The notes: generated by a model from the sequence alone, not told the origin. A stretch of DNA of 64,000 nucleotides from Yoonia sp. R2331 (GCF_041103235.1 NZ_JBGCUN010000001.1:2790001-2854000), one strand, 5' to 3'; positions 36,313 through 45,720 are shown, counted from the stretch's first letter. Program-made: numbers and translations.

Positions 36313-37332
36313 ATGACCCATCAAGCGCCCTCGGATGCGTTGCGCATCCTACGCATCGAAGATGCCGCACAGCGCCGGCGCGAGGTTGCCTTGCGCGCGT
36401 CGGACATCGGGGTGTTCGAATTCGACCCCGCCACGCAGGAGACATTTTGGGACGACCGCGTACGCGAAATCTGGGGCGTCTCGGCGGACGAGCCGACAAA
36501 CTATGATCTGGTCCTTCGGGGCGTGCATCCTGAGGATCACGCGCTTCATGATGCGGAAACGGCCAGAGCGCTGGACCCTGCAAATGACGGGCATCTGGAC
36601 ATCTCCTATCGCCTGTACCCGCTGGATGGCGCGCCCATGCGCTGGGTGCGCGCGGTGGCGGATTGCATTTTTGAGGATGGCAAACCCGTTCGGCTGGTGG
36701 GCACTGTGCGCGACATTACCGCCGAAAAACGGCAAGAGCAGCAGATGGACATGTTGCTGTACGAATTAGAGCACCGCGTGAAGAACACCCTGTCCACCGC
36801 GATTGCCGTGATGGACCTGTCGCGCACCGGGCATACCGATGTCGACAGCTATTACCGAGCCACCTATGACCGGCTGCGCGCTGTGGCCCTGTCCCACGAT
36901 TCCCTGCGACGCGGAGACTGGTCTGATGTGGAGTTGTTCGCCCTGTTCAAGCGTGAGGCCGCTGCTTTTCTGGGGCAGAACCTGAACCGGGTCACGTTGG
37001 AAGGTGACCCGGTGCGGATCCCGGCGCGGCAGGTGATGACGGTTTCGATGGCGTTCCACGAGCTTTTGACCAATGCCGCCAAATACGGGGCGCTGTCGGA
37101 TGCCGACGGCCATGTCAGCCTGTCCGCAAGGGTGGCCGACAATCGCGCCACGCTGCGCTGGGTTGAAACCCGGACCACAAAGGCAGCCATTGATGCCGAG
37201 GGGCCGCGCGGATTTGGTAACATCTTGCTGCTTGATATCCTGCCTGCCGAATTGCAAGCCGACGTGTCGCGCGATGTCCCGGCAACCGGCCTGACCTATA
37301 CGTTGAACTTTCCACTGGAGACGACCCCATGA
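36313..37332 (+). CDS. PAS sensor histidine kinase, HWE/HisKA_2 type
   Basis: A 339-residue soluble kinase. A PAS domain covers about residues 28-140 (SDIGVFEFDPATQETFWDD to VGTVRDITAEKR). The dimer/phospho-acceptor segment is LYELEHRVKNTLSTAIAVMD with the His near 154. The ATPase part shows AFHELLTNAAKYGALS near 240. The phosphoacceptor HRVKN pattern is that of HWE/HisKA_2 kinases, often light or general-stress sensors. No flavin Cys motif (NCRFL) of LOV domains is seen. It is coupled by ATGA to the response regulator. Confidence 0.88.
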   Translation: MTHQAPSDALRILRIEDAAQRRREVALRASDIGVFEFDPATQETFWDDRVREIWGVSADEPTNYDLVLRGVHPEDHALHDAETARALDPANDGHLDISYRLYPLDGAPMRWVRAVADCIFEDGKPVRLVGTVRDITAEKRQEQQMDMLLYELEHRVKNTLSTAIAVMDLSRTGHTDVDSYYRATYDRLRAVALSHDSLRRGDWSDVELFALFKREAAAFLGQNLNRVTLEGDPVRIPARQVMTVSMAFHELLTNAAKYGALSDADGHVSLSARVADNRATLRWVETRTTKAAIDAEGPRGFGNILLLDILPAELQADVSRDVPATGLTYTLNFPLETTP

Positions 37333-37700
37333 CTGCCACGCCCCGCGTCCTGCTGCTTGAGGACCAGATGATGATTGCCTTCGGAATCAAGGCTGCCCTC
37401 GAAAAACACGGGTTCGAGGTTGTGGGCCCCTATGCCGACCTGAAAAGCGCGGAAAACGGGGCCGAGGAAACGCCGTTTGACGTGGCCGTTCTGGACATCA
37501 ACCTGGGCGATGGCACCACCAGTGAAGGCTTTGCCCAGCACCTGCTGGAACGCAACGTGCCGTTCATGTTTCTGAGCGGCTACGGCAGTGCCGGGCAATT
37601 GCATCCGCGCTTTAGCGAGGTGATCCGCATGACCAAACCCATCGCCGAGGCGGAACTGATCGAAGGGATCAATGATCTGGCCGCGCGTGGGCGAGGATAG
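37329..37700 (+). CDS. Single-domain response regulator
   Basis: A 123-residue receiver. The acidic pocket is LLLEDQMM, the phospho-accepting Asp is in VAVLDINLGDG near residue 56, the Ser/Thr switch is in MFLSGYGS, and the conserved Lys is in RMTKPIAEAEL. There is no output domain. Overlap by 4 nt with the HWE kinase gene marks it as the partner. Confidence 0.9.
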   Translation: MTATPRVLLLEDQMMIAFGIKAALEKHGFEVVGPYADLKSAENGAEETPFDVAVLDINLGDGTTSEGFAQHLLERNVPFMFLSGYGSAGQLHPRFSEVIRMTKPIAEAELIEGINDLAARGRG

Positions 37701-38086
37701 GCCCGAGGGATCAGGGCAGATTTGCAGACAAAACCGGCCTTGGTGACTGGGCATGTTCCTGACGCGGCATTCTCTCGAATTTGCAGGATGTGCGTTTCTA
37801 GGTGCGGCCGGTTTCACCAAAGCGGCCATTGAAATTTACTGACTATTCTTACTGGGTCTCAGCTTTGCGGATGTCAAAATTTCGCAAATCTAAGGTTGCT
37901 TTCATTTTGTTGTTTGAGCAGCGGCGCGCAGTATCCGGCGGCTAGAGAATATTGGCCGCAGTCCCAAAGATGCCGATCTCAGTCTACCGAAGGTTCCCGT
38001 AAGGGAATGCCACAAACCCGATGTGCTGTGTTCAGCAGATGGGGTCCCTTTAGCCAAGAGGGTGCTCGCCTTCAAATGGAAAAACA
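37701..38086. other. Non-coding stretch without a recognised feature
   Basis: About 390 bp between the response regulator and the terminator at 38087. Short open frames exist on both strands but none has a ribosome site plus a recognisable product. A small TTCCC-GTAA-GGGAA hairpin occurs near 37994-38007. It may be decayed sequence; I assign nothing. Confidence 0.5.
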
Positions 38087-38120
38087 ATGAGCCCCGCGCG
38101 CAACGTGCGGCGGGGCTCAT
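38087..38120 (-). terminator. Terminator of the phytase-like gene
   Basis: An 11-bp stem (ATGAGCCCCGC / GCGGGGCTCAT) with a 12-nt loop lies 20 bp after the stop; on the minus strand it is followed by TGTTTTT. Confidence 0.88.
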
Positions 38121-38140
38121 CGAGGTTGTGAAGCCAAGCT

Positions 38141-40282
38141 TTATTCCATGCTGATCGAGAAGAACATCGTCTCACCCGAATGGTCGTCGACACCGTCGTT
38201 ATCCGTGGAAACCCACATTGTGCCATCTTCTGCGATGGCCAGACCTTCGACCTTGTCGAGGACATAGCCACCCGTGGATGTCAGATAGGGCAACAGATCA
38301 ACGACCAATTCAGGCTCTAGCACCGCTGGTGTCTCTCCTAGTGCGACGATGCCCTTCATCGCCGACATTGGCACGCGGGTGATGATCTTGGTCACTGCAC
38401 GGGTGTCGTGCTGGTTGTCGCGTTCAATGAAGTACATGAAACCGCCATGTGCGACGATTTCTGACAGGCCGACCCAGCCCGTTGACGGCTTAGTCTTGGC
38501 GTAGTGGATCACCGACCATTCTTCGGTTTCCAGATTGTAGCCGAGGACTTTGGCGTGGTTTGCTGGATCGTCGCGCCATTCGCGCTGAACGGCGACATAA
38601 AGCATGTCATCCACGCGCGTGATCCCTTCGAACCCGAAACGGCGTTCAACCGCGAGCAGTTCATCTGGCAACGCGATATAATCCTCAATCGCGCCATCTG
38701 CACCGACGTGATAAATCGCGTGGGGCACAAGACGGTCAGACCGACCCTCGGACGCGATCCAGAAGCCGCCGTCACCGTCCAGCGCAATGCCTTCCATGTC
38801 CAACAATTGCGCGGGCTGGCCTTCGCGCGTGACCCGAATGGCGTCCACGATTTGAGCAGGAGTCTCTGACACGTCGATATGAAAAATCGTGGGCTGCATA
38901 CCGTAGAAACTGTCAGACACGGCGTAGATCGTGCCGTCCTCGGCCATGACCTGACCAGAAATCGCGCCCCATCCTGTCAATTCATCCATACCTGCGGAGG
39001 TCAGATGCGGGTAGGTTGCCGCGGCCTCTTGGTATTCAAAAAGCATGACGTGCGCGCGCGCACCTGCGTCATCAACTTCATTGGCAGAGACCAGCAGGTT
39101 ACGCTCTGGGATTGTCACATAGCCCTCTGGCCCGATGCCCGATGGCAAGAGCTGCGTCAATTCAGGAGCGGTGGGATCGGTAATGTCATAGACACCCACG
39201 ATGGAGGACCGCTCCGCGCCAACAAAGACGAAAGGTGTGCCGCCAAAAACATCAAACGTCACGCTTTCGGGTTCCACGCCTTTGTTGCCTGAGCGTTCTT
39301 CGGGGTAGTGGCCCACCGAGATAATGGCATGTTCGAACGAAACGCCGCTTTCAAAGACCACATCGCCGTCTTGGCTGAAGATCGTCCAGCCGCGCGATCC
39401 GCCGTCCATGTCGCCTTCGTTGGCCATGGCGAAATGGGTGTTGTCGATCCATGTGATGCTGTCGGGTTCGCGCGGGACGGTGATTGTCTGGTTGAACACC
39501 AGCGCGCCTTCTTCATTGGTGTCGACGCCGTTCAGCGTGACTTCACCGGCGGAAAAGTGGCTGAGGACCTCGCCGGCAGAAGACAAAACCACGATGTGAT
39601 TGTTTTCCTGCAGGGTCACCACGACTTCGTTTTCGCTGTTGATGGACACGAACTCTGGCTCTGGATCTTCCGGCGCAATGTCGGCGAGGCCCGTGATATC
39701 GGCAACCCGTGCGGTATCACATGCGATCAAACCGTCTTCGGTAAGATTAACCATGAAGACCGAGCCCGCAGGCATCTGGCCCACGCGGCCATCACCAAGG
39801 TCCTCGTCGCGTTCGTTTTCGATCGCAACAGCAAGGAAAGACCCGTCAGGTGCAATGCCCACGCTGTCAGGCTGACCGGGCAAATCGCAACGCCCGACTT
39901 CTTGCTGTGTGGTCACGTCGATCTCAACCAGAAAGCCCGATGGCTCTGTGTAGCTTTGGGACGTGTTCACACCAGCTAGCGCATGGTTCCCGATCACTGC
40001 GACGGATGTCGGCTCTCCCTCTGGCATGAATACACCGAGCGGAGCCGGGTTTGCCGGGTCAGTGATGTCGATGAACCCAATCGAGGCGCCAGGGCTGTCC
40101 GTGTAGACCAGCGTCATTCCATCGGCGGTGGCTGCGATGATCTCGGCCGAGGTTTCTTCGGCCTCTGGCAGGTTATCGGCGACTTGAAACGACGCAATCC
40201 GGTTGAAGTTCATGTCTTGCGCAAAGGCTGGCAGCACAAAACAAGTGAGTGAAGACGTAAGAAGTAGCGTACGAACGGACAT
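38141..40282 (-). CDS. Exported esterase/phytase-like beta-propeller protein
   Basis: A 713-residue protein with a signal peptide (MSVRTLLLTSSLTCFVLPAFAQ). The N-terminal about 400 residues contain repeated IDITDPANPAPLG, YDITDPTAPELTQLLP and DSVGIAPDGSFLAVAIE motifs typical of LVIVD/choice-of-anchor-I propellers. The C-terminal about 290 residues (LLDMEGIALDGDGGFWIASE, RRFGFEGITR, LDKVEGLAIAEDGTMWVSTD) match the phytase-like esterase domain PF13449. It probably acts in the periplasm or outside the cell. Next to C-P lyase and phosphodiesterase genes, a role in organic phosphate use is plausible but not shown. Confidence 0.78.
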   Translation of the reverse strand: MSVRTLLLTSSLTCFVLPAFAQDMNFNRIASFQVADNLPEAEETSAEIIAATADGMTLVYTDSPGASIGFIDITDPANPAPLGVFMPEGEPTSVAVIGNHALAGVNTSQSYTEPSGFLVEIDVTTQQEVGRCDLPGQPDSVGIAPDGSFLAVAIENERDEDLGDGRVGQMPAGSVFMVNLTEDGLIACDTARVADITGLADIAPEDPEPEFVSINSENEVVVTLQENNHIVVLSSAGEVLSHFSAGEVTLNGVDTNEEGALVFNQTITVPREPDSITWIDNTHFAMANEGDMDGGSRGWTIFSQDGDVVFESGVSFEHAIISVGHYPEERSGNKGVEPESVTFDVFGGTPFVFVGAERSSIVGVYDITDPTAPELTQLLPSGIGPEGYVTIPERNLLVSANEVDDAGARAHVMLFEYQEAAATYPHLTSAGMDELTGWGAISGQVMAEDGTIYAVSDSFYGMQPTIFHIDVSETPAQIVDAIRVTREGQPAQLLDMEGIALDGDGGFWIASEGRSDRLVPHAIYHVGADGAIEDYIALPDELLAVERRFGFEGITRVDDMLYVAVQREWRDDPANHAKVLGYNLETEEWSVIHYAKTKPSTGWVGLSEIVAHGGFMYFIERDNQHDTRAVTKIITRVPMSAMKGIVALGETPAVLEPELVVDLLPYLTSTGGYVLDKVEGLAIAEDGTMWVSTDNDGVDDHSGETMFFSISME

Positions 40283-40420
40283 GTATCTTTCCTATTAACT
40301 CGGGGGTCAAAGCGCGCTTGATGCGACGTACCCCCCTCAAGGACCGAAACATGACATTGTAACAGGTAGGCGAAGGCGCAGACCGGAAAGTCGCCTGCGC
40401 TATCGGTTTCTTTGTGCGCA

Positions 40421-41563
40421 TCAGGCGATGCGCGTGCCTTTGGCCCACACACCACGCAGCACAGGGGTGCCTTGGGTGTTATTCACCCTCAGGACATCAC
40501 CACGCAGACCTGTTTGCAGGCTTCCACGATCCAGCAATCGCGCCGCCATTGCGGGTGTGCGTGTCACTGTCGCAATCGCGCGTGGCAGATCGTTCCAGAA
40601 TTCGGCGACGCGGAAGGCCGCCATCAACAACCCTCCGGGCACATAGTCAGACGACAGAATATCCAGCAGATCGGCCTTTGCCAGTTCGATTGCGGCGACG
40701 TTGCCGGAATGGGATCCGCCACGGATGACGTTGGGCGCGCCCATCATGACGGCGATACCATGGTCTCGGCAGGCTGACGCGGCCTCTAGGGTGGTTGGAA
40801 ACTCAGCGAACCCGACGCCATTCTCTTGCGAAGTTACAACGTGATCGCGGGTCGTATCATCGTGGCTCGCCAGAACCGCACCCAGACGCTTGGCCTCTAA
40901 TACGGCACCCTTTTCGTGCTTGTCGCCAAATTCGGACTGCAACCTTTTCAGGTTCGCCACATGTTCAGCGAAGTCGTTGTCATCCATGCCACGTTTCTTG
41001 GCGACATAGGTGCGCAAGGCGGTCAGGTCGCGGAATTGCCGCTGGCCGGGCGTGTGATCCATCAGGCTGACAATGCCGACACGGTCATCGGGCGTGAAAC
41101 GGGCCAATTCGTCAAGCAGGGTTTCAGAACAGATTTCTGCGCGCAGGTGCAGGAAATGGCTGATCTTGAACACAGCTTTGGCGCGGGCTGCCAAAAGCTC
41201 ATCCGCGACCGTGCGTGCATAGTCAATGTAGCGCCCTTTGCCTGAATGAATCGATCCCGCGCGCAAAGCATCAAACACGGTCGTGATCCCGACCGATGCC
41301 AATTCCGCATCATGGGCGATGAGTGCAGGCAAATGCGGCCAATCCACCTCTGGGCGCGGCTCCATATGACGTTCGAGGTTGTCGGTGTGCAGTTCGACCA
41401 GACCGGGCATGACGAAATCGCCAGCGCAATCCAAACTGCCGCTTGGACATTTGTCGCCTTCGGCAACCTCAGTGATCACGCCTTGCTCAATCGTGACGGA
41501 TCCCGTCAGAATCTGATCCGGCAATACCAATCGTGCATTGGCGAGGCAAAGATCGTCTGACAT
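40421..41563 (-). CDS. phnM: Alpha-D-ribose 1-methylphosphonate 5-triphosphate diphosphatase
   Basis: A 380-residue amidohydrolase-fold enzyme. The metal-binding VMPGLVELHTDNLERHMEPR block lies near residues 47-66; DHTPGQRQFRDL and HDDTTRDHV carry further ligands; MMGAPNVIRGGSHSGN is typical of PhnM. It removes pyrophosphate from the C-P lyase intermediate. The start at 41563 is chosen because SDDLCLANARLVLPD matches the family opening; starts at 41587 or 41614 are possible. It is separated from phnN by the opposite-strand DUF1045 gene. Confidence 0.92.
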   Translation of the reverse strand: MSDDLCLANARLVLPDQILTGSVTIEQGVITEVAEGDKCPSGSLDCAGDFVMPGLVELHTDNLERHMEPRPEVDWPHLPALIAHDAELASVGITTVFDALRAGSIHSGKGRYIDYARTVADELLAARAKAVFKISHFLHLRAEICSETLLDELARFTPDDRVGIVSLMDHTPGQRQFRDLTALRTYVAKKRGMDDNDFAEHVANLKRLQSEFGDKHEKGAVLEAKRLGAVLASHDDTTRDHVVTSQENGVGFAEFPTTLEAASACRDHGIAVMMGAPNVIRGGSHSGNVAAIELAKADLLDILSSDYVPGGLLMAAFRVAEFWNDLPRAIATVTRTPAMAARLLDRGSLQTGLRGDVLRVNNTQGTPVLRGVWAKGTRIA

Positions 41564-41612
41564 AGAAGTGTCATCCAAAGGGTCCATAGCGGCAGGCCTA
41601 AGGGGATAATTC

Positions 41613-42284
41613 ATGACATACACTCGTTTCGCGATTTATGACGCGCCGTTCGATGACGCATTGGCCAATTTTGGGGCCACGTGGCTGGGATGGAATGTGC
41701 GGACGGGCAGCGCCACGCGTCAGGCAGATGTGCCCGGTTTGGATGACATTACGATGACACCGCGAAAGTACGGCTTTCATGGGACGTTGAAGCCGCCGTT
41801 CAGGCTGGCGGATGGCCGTACACTCGATGAACTGCAAGCGAGGGCCGCCGATTTGGCTGGGCGCTGCGCACCTGCACAAAGCGGTGGTTTGCAGCTGACG
41901 ACATTGGGCGGATTTCTTGCGTTGACCCCGACCGGCGATCTGAGCGGGTTGGAACGGGTCGCAAGCGCATGTGTGCGCGACCTCGACCCCCTTCGCGCGC
42001 CCGCTTCCGAGGTTGAATTGGAGCGACGCCGCAAAGCAGGTCTGAACGCGCATCAGGAGGCGCTGATGAAGCGCTGGGGCTATCCGTACGTGATGGAGGA
42101 ATTCCGGTTCCACCTGACGCTGAGCGGGCGTTTGCCCGAAACGGACCGGGCGATATGGATCGAAACCGCGCAAGCGCACCTGCCGCCCATGGCCGACCGC
42201 TATGAGTTGGGCAGTATTGCCTTGTGCGGTGAGCGCCCCGATGGGCGATTTGAACTTATCCAACGCTACACCCTCACTGGTTGA
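41613..42284 (+). CDS. DUF1045 phosphonate-operon 2H phosphoesterase
   Basis: A 223-residue protein. Two HxT/S motifs of the 2H superfamily are present: YGFHGTLKPPFRL near residue 52 and FRFHLTLSG near 167. It matches the TIGR03223-type proteins found with C-P lyase genes. 2H proteins act on 2',3'- or 5',5'-type cyclic or linear phosphodiesters; since no phnP gene is visible here, it might open the cyclic ribose phosphate left by PhnJ. It is on the opposite strand to phnM and phnN and overlaps phnN by 19 bp. Confidence 0.88.
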   Translation: MTYTRFAIYDAPFDDALANFGATWLGWNVRTGSATRQADVPGLDDITMTPRKYGFHGTLKPPFRLADGRTLDELQARAADLAGRCAPAQSGGLQLTTLGGFLALTPTGDLSGLERVASACVRDLDPLRAPASEVELERRRKAGLNAHQEALMKRWGYPYVMEEFRFHLTLSGRLPETDRAIWIETAQAHLPPMADRYELGSIALCGERPDGRFELIQRYTLTG

Positions 42285-42811
42285 AGCAGTGAAAGGGCGC
42301 TTGCGACAGTTTCTTCAAGCGCGCCATCATTGCTGATCGTCATGACGTCCAGGCCATTGGGCAACGGCTTGGTCGCTTGCGCGAAACGTTTCGCAATCTG
42401 TTCCTCGCTTTCGCGGCCTCGTGCCTTCAGACGCGACACAAGCGTCTCGGGCCCCGCGGTGATGTTGAGGACACAAAAATGGGAAAAGGCCGCATCACCC
42501 GCCTGAAGCGCGGAACGTGAAAAATTTGCGAGGCAGTCTTGCCCTCTGGCGAGTACAGTTTCGATGGACGCGGGAATGCCATACTGCAAGTCATGGGCGC
42601 CCCAGTGGACGGCAAAGTGCCCACGCGCCGCCATCGCTTCGAACTCCGCAATGCTGACGGCATCGTAGTCTTCACCACCCAGCGCCGGCGCTCGGGTAAT
42701 CGTGCGCCGCACGAGGTGCAGCGATGGATCGGCTGTGGCGAGCCCTTCCATGACGCTGTCCTTGCCGACACCGGACGGGCCGACAACTGCGATGAGGCAC
42801 CCGTTCTTCAT
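42266..42811 (-). CDS. phnN: Ribose 1,5-bisphosphate phosphokinase
   Basis: A 181-residue P-loop kinase with GPSGVGKDSVMEGL at residues 11-24, RRTITRAPALGGEDYDAVS and HFAVHWGAHDLQYGIPASI, resembling guanylate kinases as PhnN does. It makes PRPP from ribose 1,5-bisphosphate at the end of the C-P lyase route. It overlaps phnL by 4 nt. Confidence 0.92.
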   Translation of the reverse strand: MKNGCLIAVVGPSGVGKDSVMEGLATADPSLHLVRRTITRAPALGGEDYDAVSIAEFEAMAARGHFAVHWGAHDLQYGIPASIETVLARGQDCLANFSRSALQAGDAAFSHFCVLNITAGPETLVSRLKARGRESEEQIAKRFAQATKPLPNGLDVMTISNDGALEETVASALSLLQPVRV

Positions 42812-43497
42812 GCCGCAATTCCGGGTGTAAATTGGCCCACGTCAATTTCACGGTCACAGACGCGGTCGCGCGCGGCCTCATCGTGAAAGATGCCAACAAT
42901 TGCAGCACCTCGGGCCTTGGCGTCTTCGATCAGAGACAACACGACTTCGCGGTTGGCCGCATCAAGGCTGGCTGTCGGTTCGTCCAGTAACATCGCCGGA
43001 TAGGGATGGGCAAAGCCGCGTGCAATGTTGACGCGTTGTTGCTCACCCCCCGAAAAGGTTGTGGGAGACAAGGACCAAAGCCGCCTTGGAATATTGAGTT
43101 TCGCGAGCAATTCTTCGGCACGGGCAAGCGCATCTTCTGCGGTGGCCCCAACGGCGCGTAGCGGTTCCGCGACGACATCAAGCGTCGGCACACGCGGCAC
43201 AACCCTCAGGAATTGGCTGACGTATCCAAGAATCTCGCGGCGTAGCGCGATCACCTCGCGCGGTTCGGCCTGCACCAAGTCGGTCCCGTCGATCAGGATT
43301 TGCCCGGTTTGCGTCAGGTAGTTGCCGTAGATCATCCGCATCAGGGTAGATTTTCCGGCACCCGATGCACCGGTCAGCGCCACACATTCACCCGCCGCCA
43401 CGGACAATGAGACGTCATTGATGACTTCGATCACCGCACTGCTTTGATTGTGCAGCGTAAAGGTCTTGGACACGTTTTTAAGTTCAATCATTTTCAC
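42808..43497 (-). CDS. phnL: C-P lyase system ATPase PhnL
   Basis: A 229-residue ABC-type ATPase: Walker A GASGAGKST near 39-47, signature FSGGEQQRVNIARGFA, Walker B AMLLDEPTASLD. PhnL is needed for C-P lyase function together with PhnGHI; the SQFLRVVPRVPTLDVVAEPL stretch is typical of it. The ABC signature is intact. It overlaps phnK and phnN by 4 nt each. Confidence 0.93.
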   Translation of the reverse strand: MKMIELKNVSKTFTLHNQSSAVIEVINDVSLSVAAGECVALTGASGAGKSTLMRMIYGNYLTQTGQILIDGTDLVQAEPREVIALRREILGYVSQFLRVVPRVPTLDVVAEPLRAVGATAEDALARAEELLAKLNIPRRLWSLSPTTFSGGEQQRVNIARGFAHPYPAMLLDEPTASLDAANREVVLSLIEDAKARGAAIVGIFHDEAARDRVCDREIDVGQFTPGIAA

Positions 43498-44264
43498 ACC
43501 TGCAAAACAGAACTGACGAGGAGTTGGCTATAGGCGTGCTGGGGATCGTCGAGGACCTGATCGGTCAGGCCCGCCTCTACGACGTGGCCGTCTTTCATGA
43601 CCATCAAACGATCCGCCAAGAGGCGCACGACAGCGAGGTCATGGGTGACGATGATCGCAGACAATCCCATGTCGCGAACCAAGCCGCGCAACAGATCAAG
43701 CAGGCGCGCCTGCACGGACACATCAAGCCCGCCTGTTGGTTCGTCCATGAACACCAGCCTTGGCCCTGTCACCAGGTTGCGGGCGATTTGAAGGCGTTGT
43801 TGCATCCCGCCAGAAAACGTCGTGGGGCGATCATCGACACGGGCGGCGTCAATTTCCACGCGGCCCAGCCAATCGGTCGCCTTTCCCCGGATATCGCCAT
43901 AATGACGCTCGCCGACGGCCATCAGGCGTTCGCCCACATTGCCGCCCGCACTGACCCCCATACGCAGCCCGTCACGGGCGTGTTGATGAACAAAAGCCCA
44001 ATCAGTCCGCGACAACATGCGGCGTTCGGGTTCTGACATCGTGACAGTATCTCGCGGACCATCACCACGGGTGTTGAACACGACCGCGCCTGCGTCAGGC
44101 GTCAAGTGCCCCGCCATACAATTCAGCAGCGTGGACTTTCCCGACCCGCTTTCACCGACAATCCCCATGACCTCACCGGGGTAAAGGTCAAACCCCACAT
44201 CTTTGCAGCCGATATGGTGGCCGTAGAAATTTGTAATCCCTTGGACCGAAAGCAAAGGTGTCAT
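43494..44264 (-). CDS. phnK: C-P lyase system ATPase PhnK
   Basis: A 256-residue ABC-type ATPase with Walker A GESGSGKST near 37-45, the PhnK-typical FVHQHARDGLRMGVSAGGN, signature FSGGMQQRLQIARNL and Walker B LVFMDEPTGGLD. In E. coli PhnK docks on the PhnGHIJ core. It overlaps phnJ and phnL by 4 nt. Confidence 0.94.
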   Translation of the reverse strand: MTPLLSVQGITNFYGHHIGCKDVGFDLYPGEVMGIVGESGSGKSTLLNCMAGHLTPDAGAVVFNTRGDGPRDTVTMSEPERRMLSRTDWAFVHQHARDGLRMGVSAGGNVGERLMAVGERHYGDIRGKATDWLGRVEIDAARVDDRPTTFSGGMQQRLQIARNLVTGPRLVFMDEPTGGLDVSVQARLLDLLRGLVRDMGLSAIIVTHDLAVVRLLADRLMVMKDGHVVEAGLTDQVLDDPQHAYSQLLVSSVLQV

Positions 44265-45124
44265 GCCGCGTCCTTTCCGTTCATTGTGCCGGTGTGGCCT
44301 GCGACCTGCCTTGCCTCGCAGAAATCGGTGTCGGAACAGACGAACATCCGCCCGCCCGCATCGTCGGTGATCACTTCGTCAAGGTAGCTGTTTTCCGCCC
44401 CGCACATGGCACAAGGATGATCCGGTTTAGAGGCCTCAAAAGGGTGGTCCTCGAAATCAAGCGACACCACTTGAGTGTAGGGTGGCAGCGCATAAATGCG
44501 TTGTTCGCGGCCCGCCCCGAACAACTGGATCGCCGCCATATTCCCAAGCTTGGGGTTGTCAAACTTCGGGATTGGGGATGGGTCCATGACATAGCGCCCC
44601 TCAACCTTGACCGGGTAATCATATGACGTCGCGATATGGCCGTGGCGGCTAATGTCTTCGTAAAGCTTCACATGCATCAGCCCGTATTCTTCAAGGCTAT
44701 GCATCTTGCGCGTCTCGCTTTCGCGGGGTTCCAGAAACCGCAAAGGCTCTGGGATCGGCACTTGGTAGACAAGGATCTGGCCTTCATTCAGCGGCTCTTC
44801 GGGGATGCGGTGGCGGGTCTGAATGACCGTGGCCTCTGACGTTTTCGTCGTTGTTGCGACGCCTGCCGTGCGCTCAAAGAAGGTGCGGATTGACACGGCA
44901 TTGGTCGTGTCGTCTGCCCCTTGGTCAATCACTTTGAACCGGTCATCTGGCATCATCACCGCCGCGGACACCTGCACCCCGCCCGTACCCCAACCATAGG
45001 GCATCGGCATCTCGCGAGATGCGAATGGCACCTGATAGCCGGGGATCGCCAACCCCTTGAGGATCGCGCGGCGGATCATGCGCTTGGTCTGTTCGTCCAG
45101 ATAGGCGAAGTTGTATTCGCTCAT
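44261..45124 (-). CDS. phnJ: Carbon-phosphorus lyase PhnJ (radical SAM)
   Basis: A 287-residue protein from the ATG at 45124. It opens YNFAYLDEQTKRMIRRAILK and carries the PhnJ cysteines CAMCGAENSYLDE and CSDTDFC near the C-terminus, which supply the 4Fe-4S cluster and the catalytic thiol, plus GYQVPFASREMPMPYGWGTG. It cleaves the C-P bond of ribose-phosphonate. A HAD gene is inserted directly upstream with a 4-nt overlap, splitting the usual phnI-phnJ contact. Confidence 0.96.
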   Translation of the reverse strand: MSEYNFAYLDEQTKRMIRRAILKGLAIPGYQVPFASREMPMPYGWGTGGVQVSAAVMMPDDRFKVIDQGADDTTNAVSIRTFFERTAGVATTTKTSEATVIQTRHRIPEEPLNEGQILVYQVPIPEPLRFLEPRESETRKMHSLEEYGLMHVKLYEDISRHGHIATSYDYPVKVEGRYVMDPSPIPKFDNPKLGNMAAIQLFGAGREQRIYALPPYTQVVSLDFEDHPFEASKPDHPCAMCGAENSYLDEVITDDAGGRMFVCSDTDFCEARQVAGHTGTMNGKDAA

Positions 45125-45720
45125 AACAGGCTCCGTGCTGAAAGGTCGCGGCGCAAGGCGTCGGGACCTGTGAAATGGATTGCGTCCATCCCTGCCGCCC
45201 GTGCGCCGATACAGTTGTGCAACCCGTCGTCGATGAACACGCACCGCTCAGCCGCGACATCTGCGCGCTGACACAGAAGGGCGAAGATTTCGGTTGAGGG
45301 TTTGATGATACCGACCTCACCGGACACGACAGTCGTGTCGAATACCTCCAACAACTCTGGATGCGCCTTGCAGCCTTGGGGCCATGTTTCAGCCGACCAG
45401 TTGGTGATCGCATGCACGGACGTGCCCGCGCCTTTCAGGGCATACAAAATATCCCAAGTGCCGGTGATCTTGGAGGGGACTGTGTGTTGATACCGCGCGA
45501 CGTATCGGCCGAGCCGAGCCGCATCTTCGGGGTTTGCAATCCGCGATGCTGCCAGCGCAAACGACGCCCCCGCATCACAGGCGAGGTTCAGCCTGTCGAA
45601 GGCGATCCGATCCAAAAACGCCTGTGCTTCAGCCGCGTCCATCTCATCGGCCCAAGCCAAATGCGGTTGCCAGTCGATCAACACGCCGCCGATGTCAAAA
45701 ACCACAGTGTCGGGGGTCAT
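45121..45720 (-). CDS. HAD-IA hydrolase inserted between phnI and phnJ
   Basis: A 199-residue HAD protein. Motif I is VVFDIGGVLIDW: the nucleophile Asp is present, but the usual second Asp (D+2) is Gly, as in YihX-type phosphatases. Motif II is AITNWS, the Lys is in EVGIIKPSTEIF, and motif IV is CVFIDDGLHNCIGARAAG. It overlaps phnI and phnJ by 4 nt each, so it is made with the C-P lyase core. It may dephosphorylate a sugar phosphate of this route; that is inference. Confidence 0.88.
   Translation of the reverse strand: MTPDTVVFDIGGVLIDWQPHLAWADEMDAAEAQAFLDRIAFDRLNLACDAGASFALAASRIANPEDAARLGRYVARYQHTVPSKITGTWDILYALKGAGTSVHAITNWSAETWPQGCKAHPELLEVFDTTVVSGEVGIIKPSTEIFALLCQRADVAAERCVFIDDGLHNCIGARAAGMDAIHFTGPDALRRDLSARSLL

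Noticed and set aside
37701-38086. Minus-strand frame of about 72 codons in the gap
   Set aside because: No ribosome site, no recognisable motif and a low-complexity basic product.
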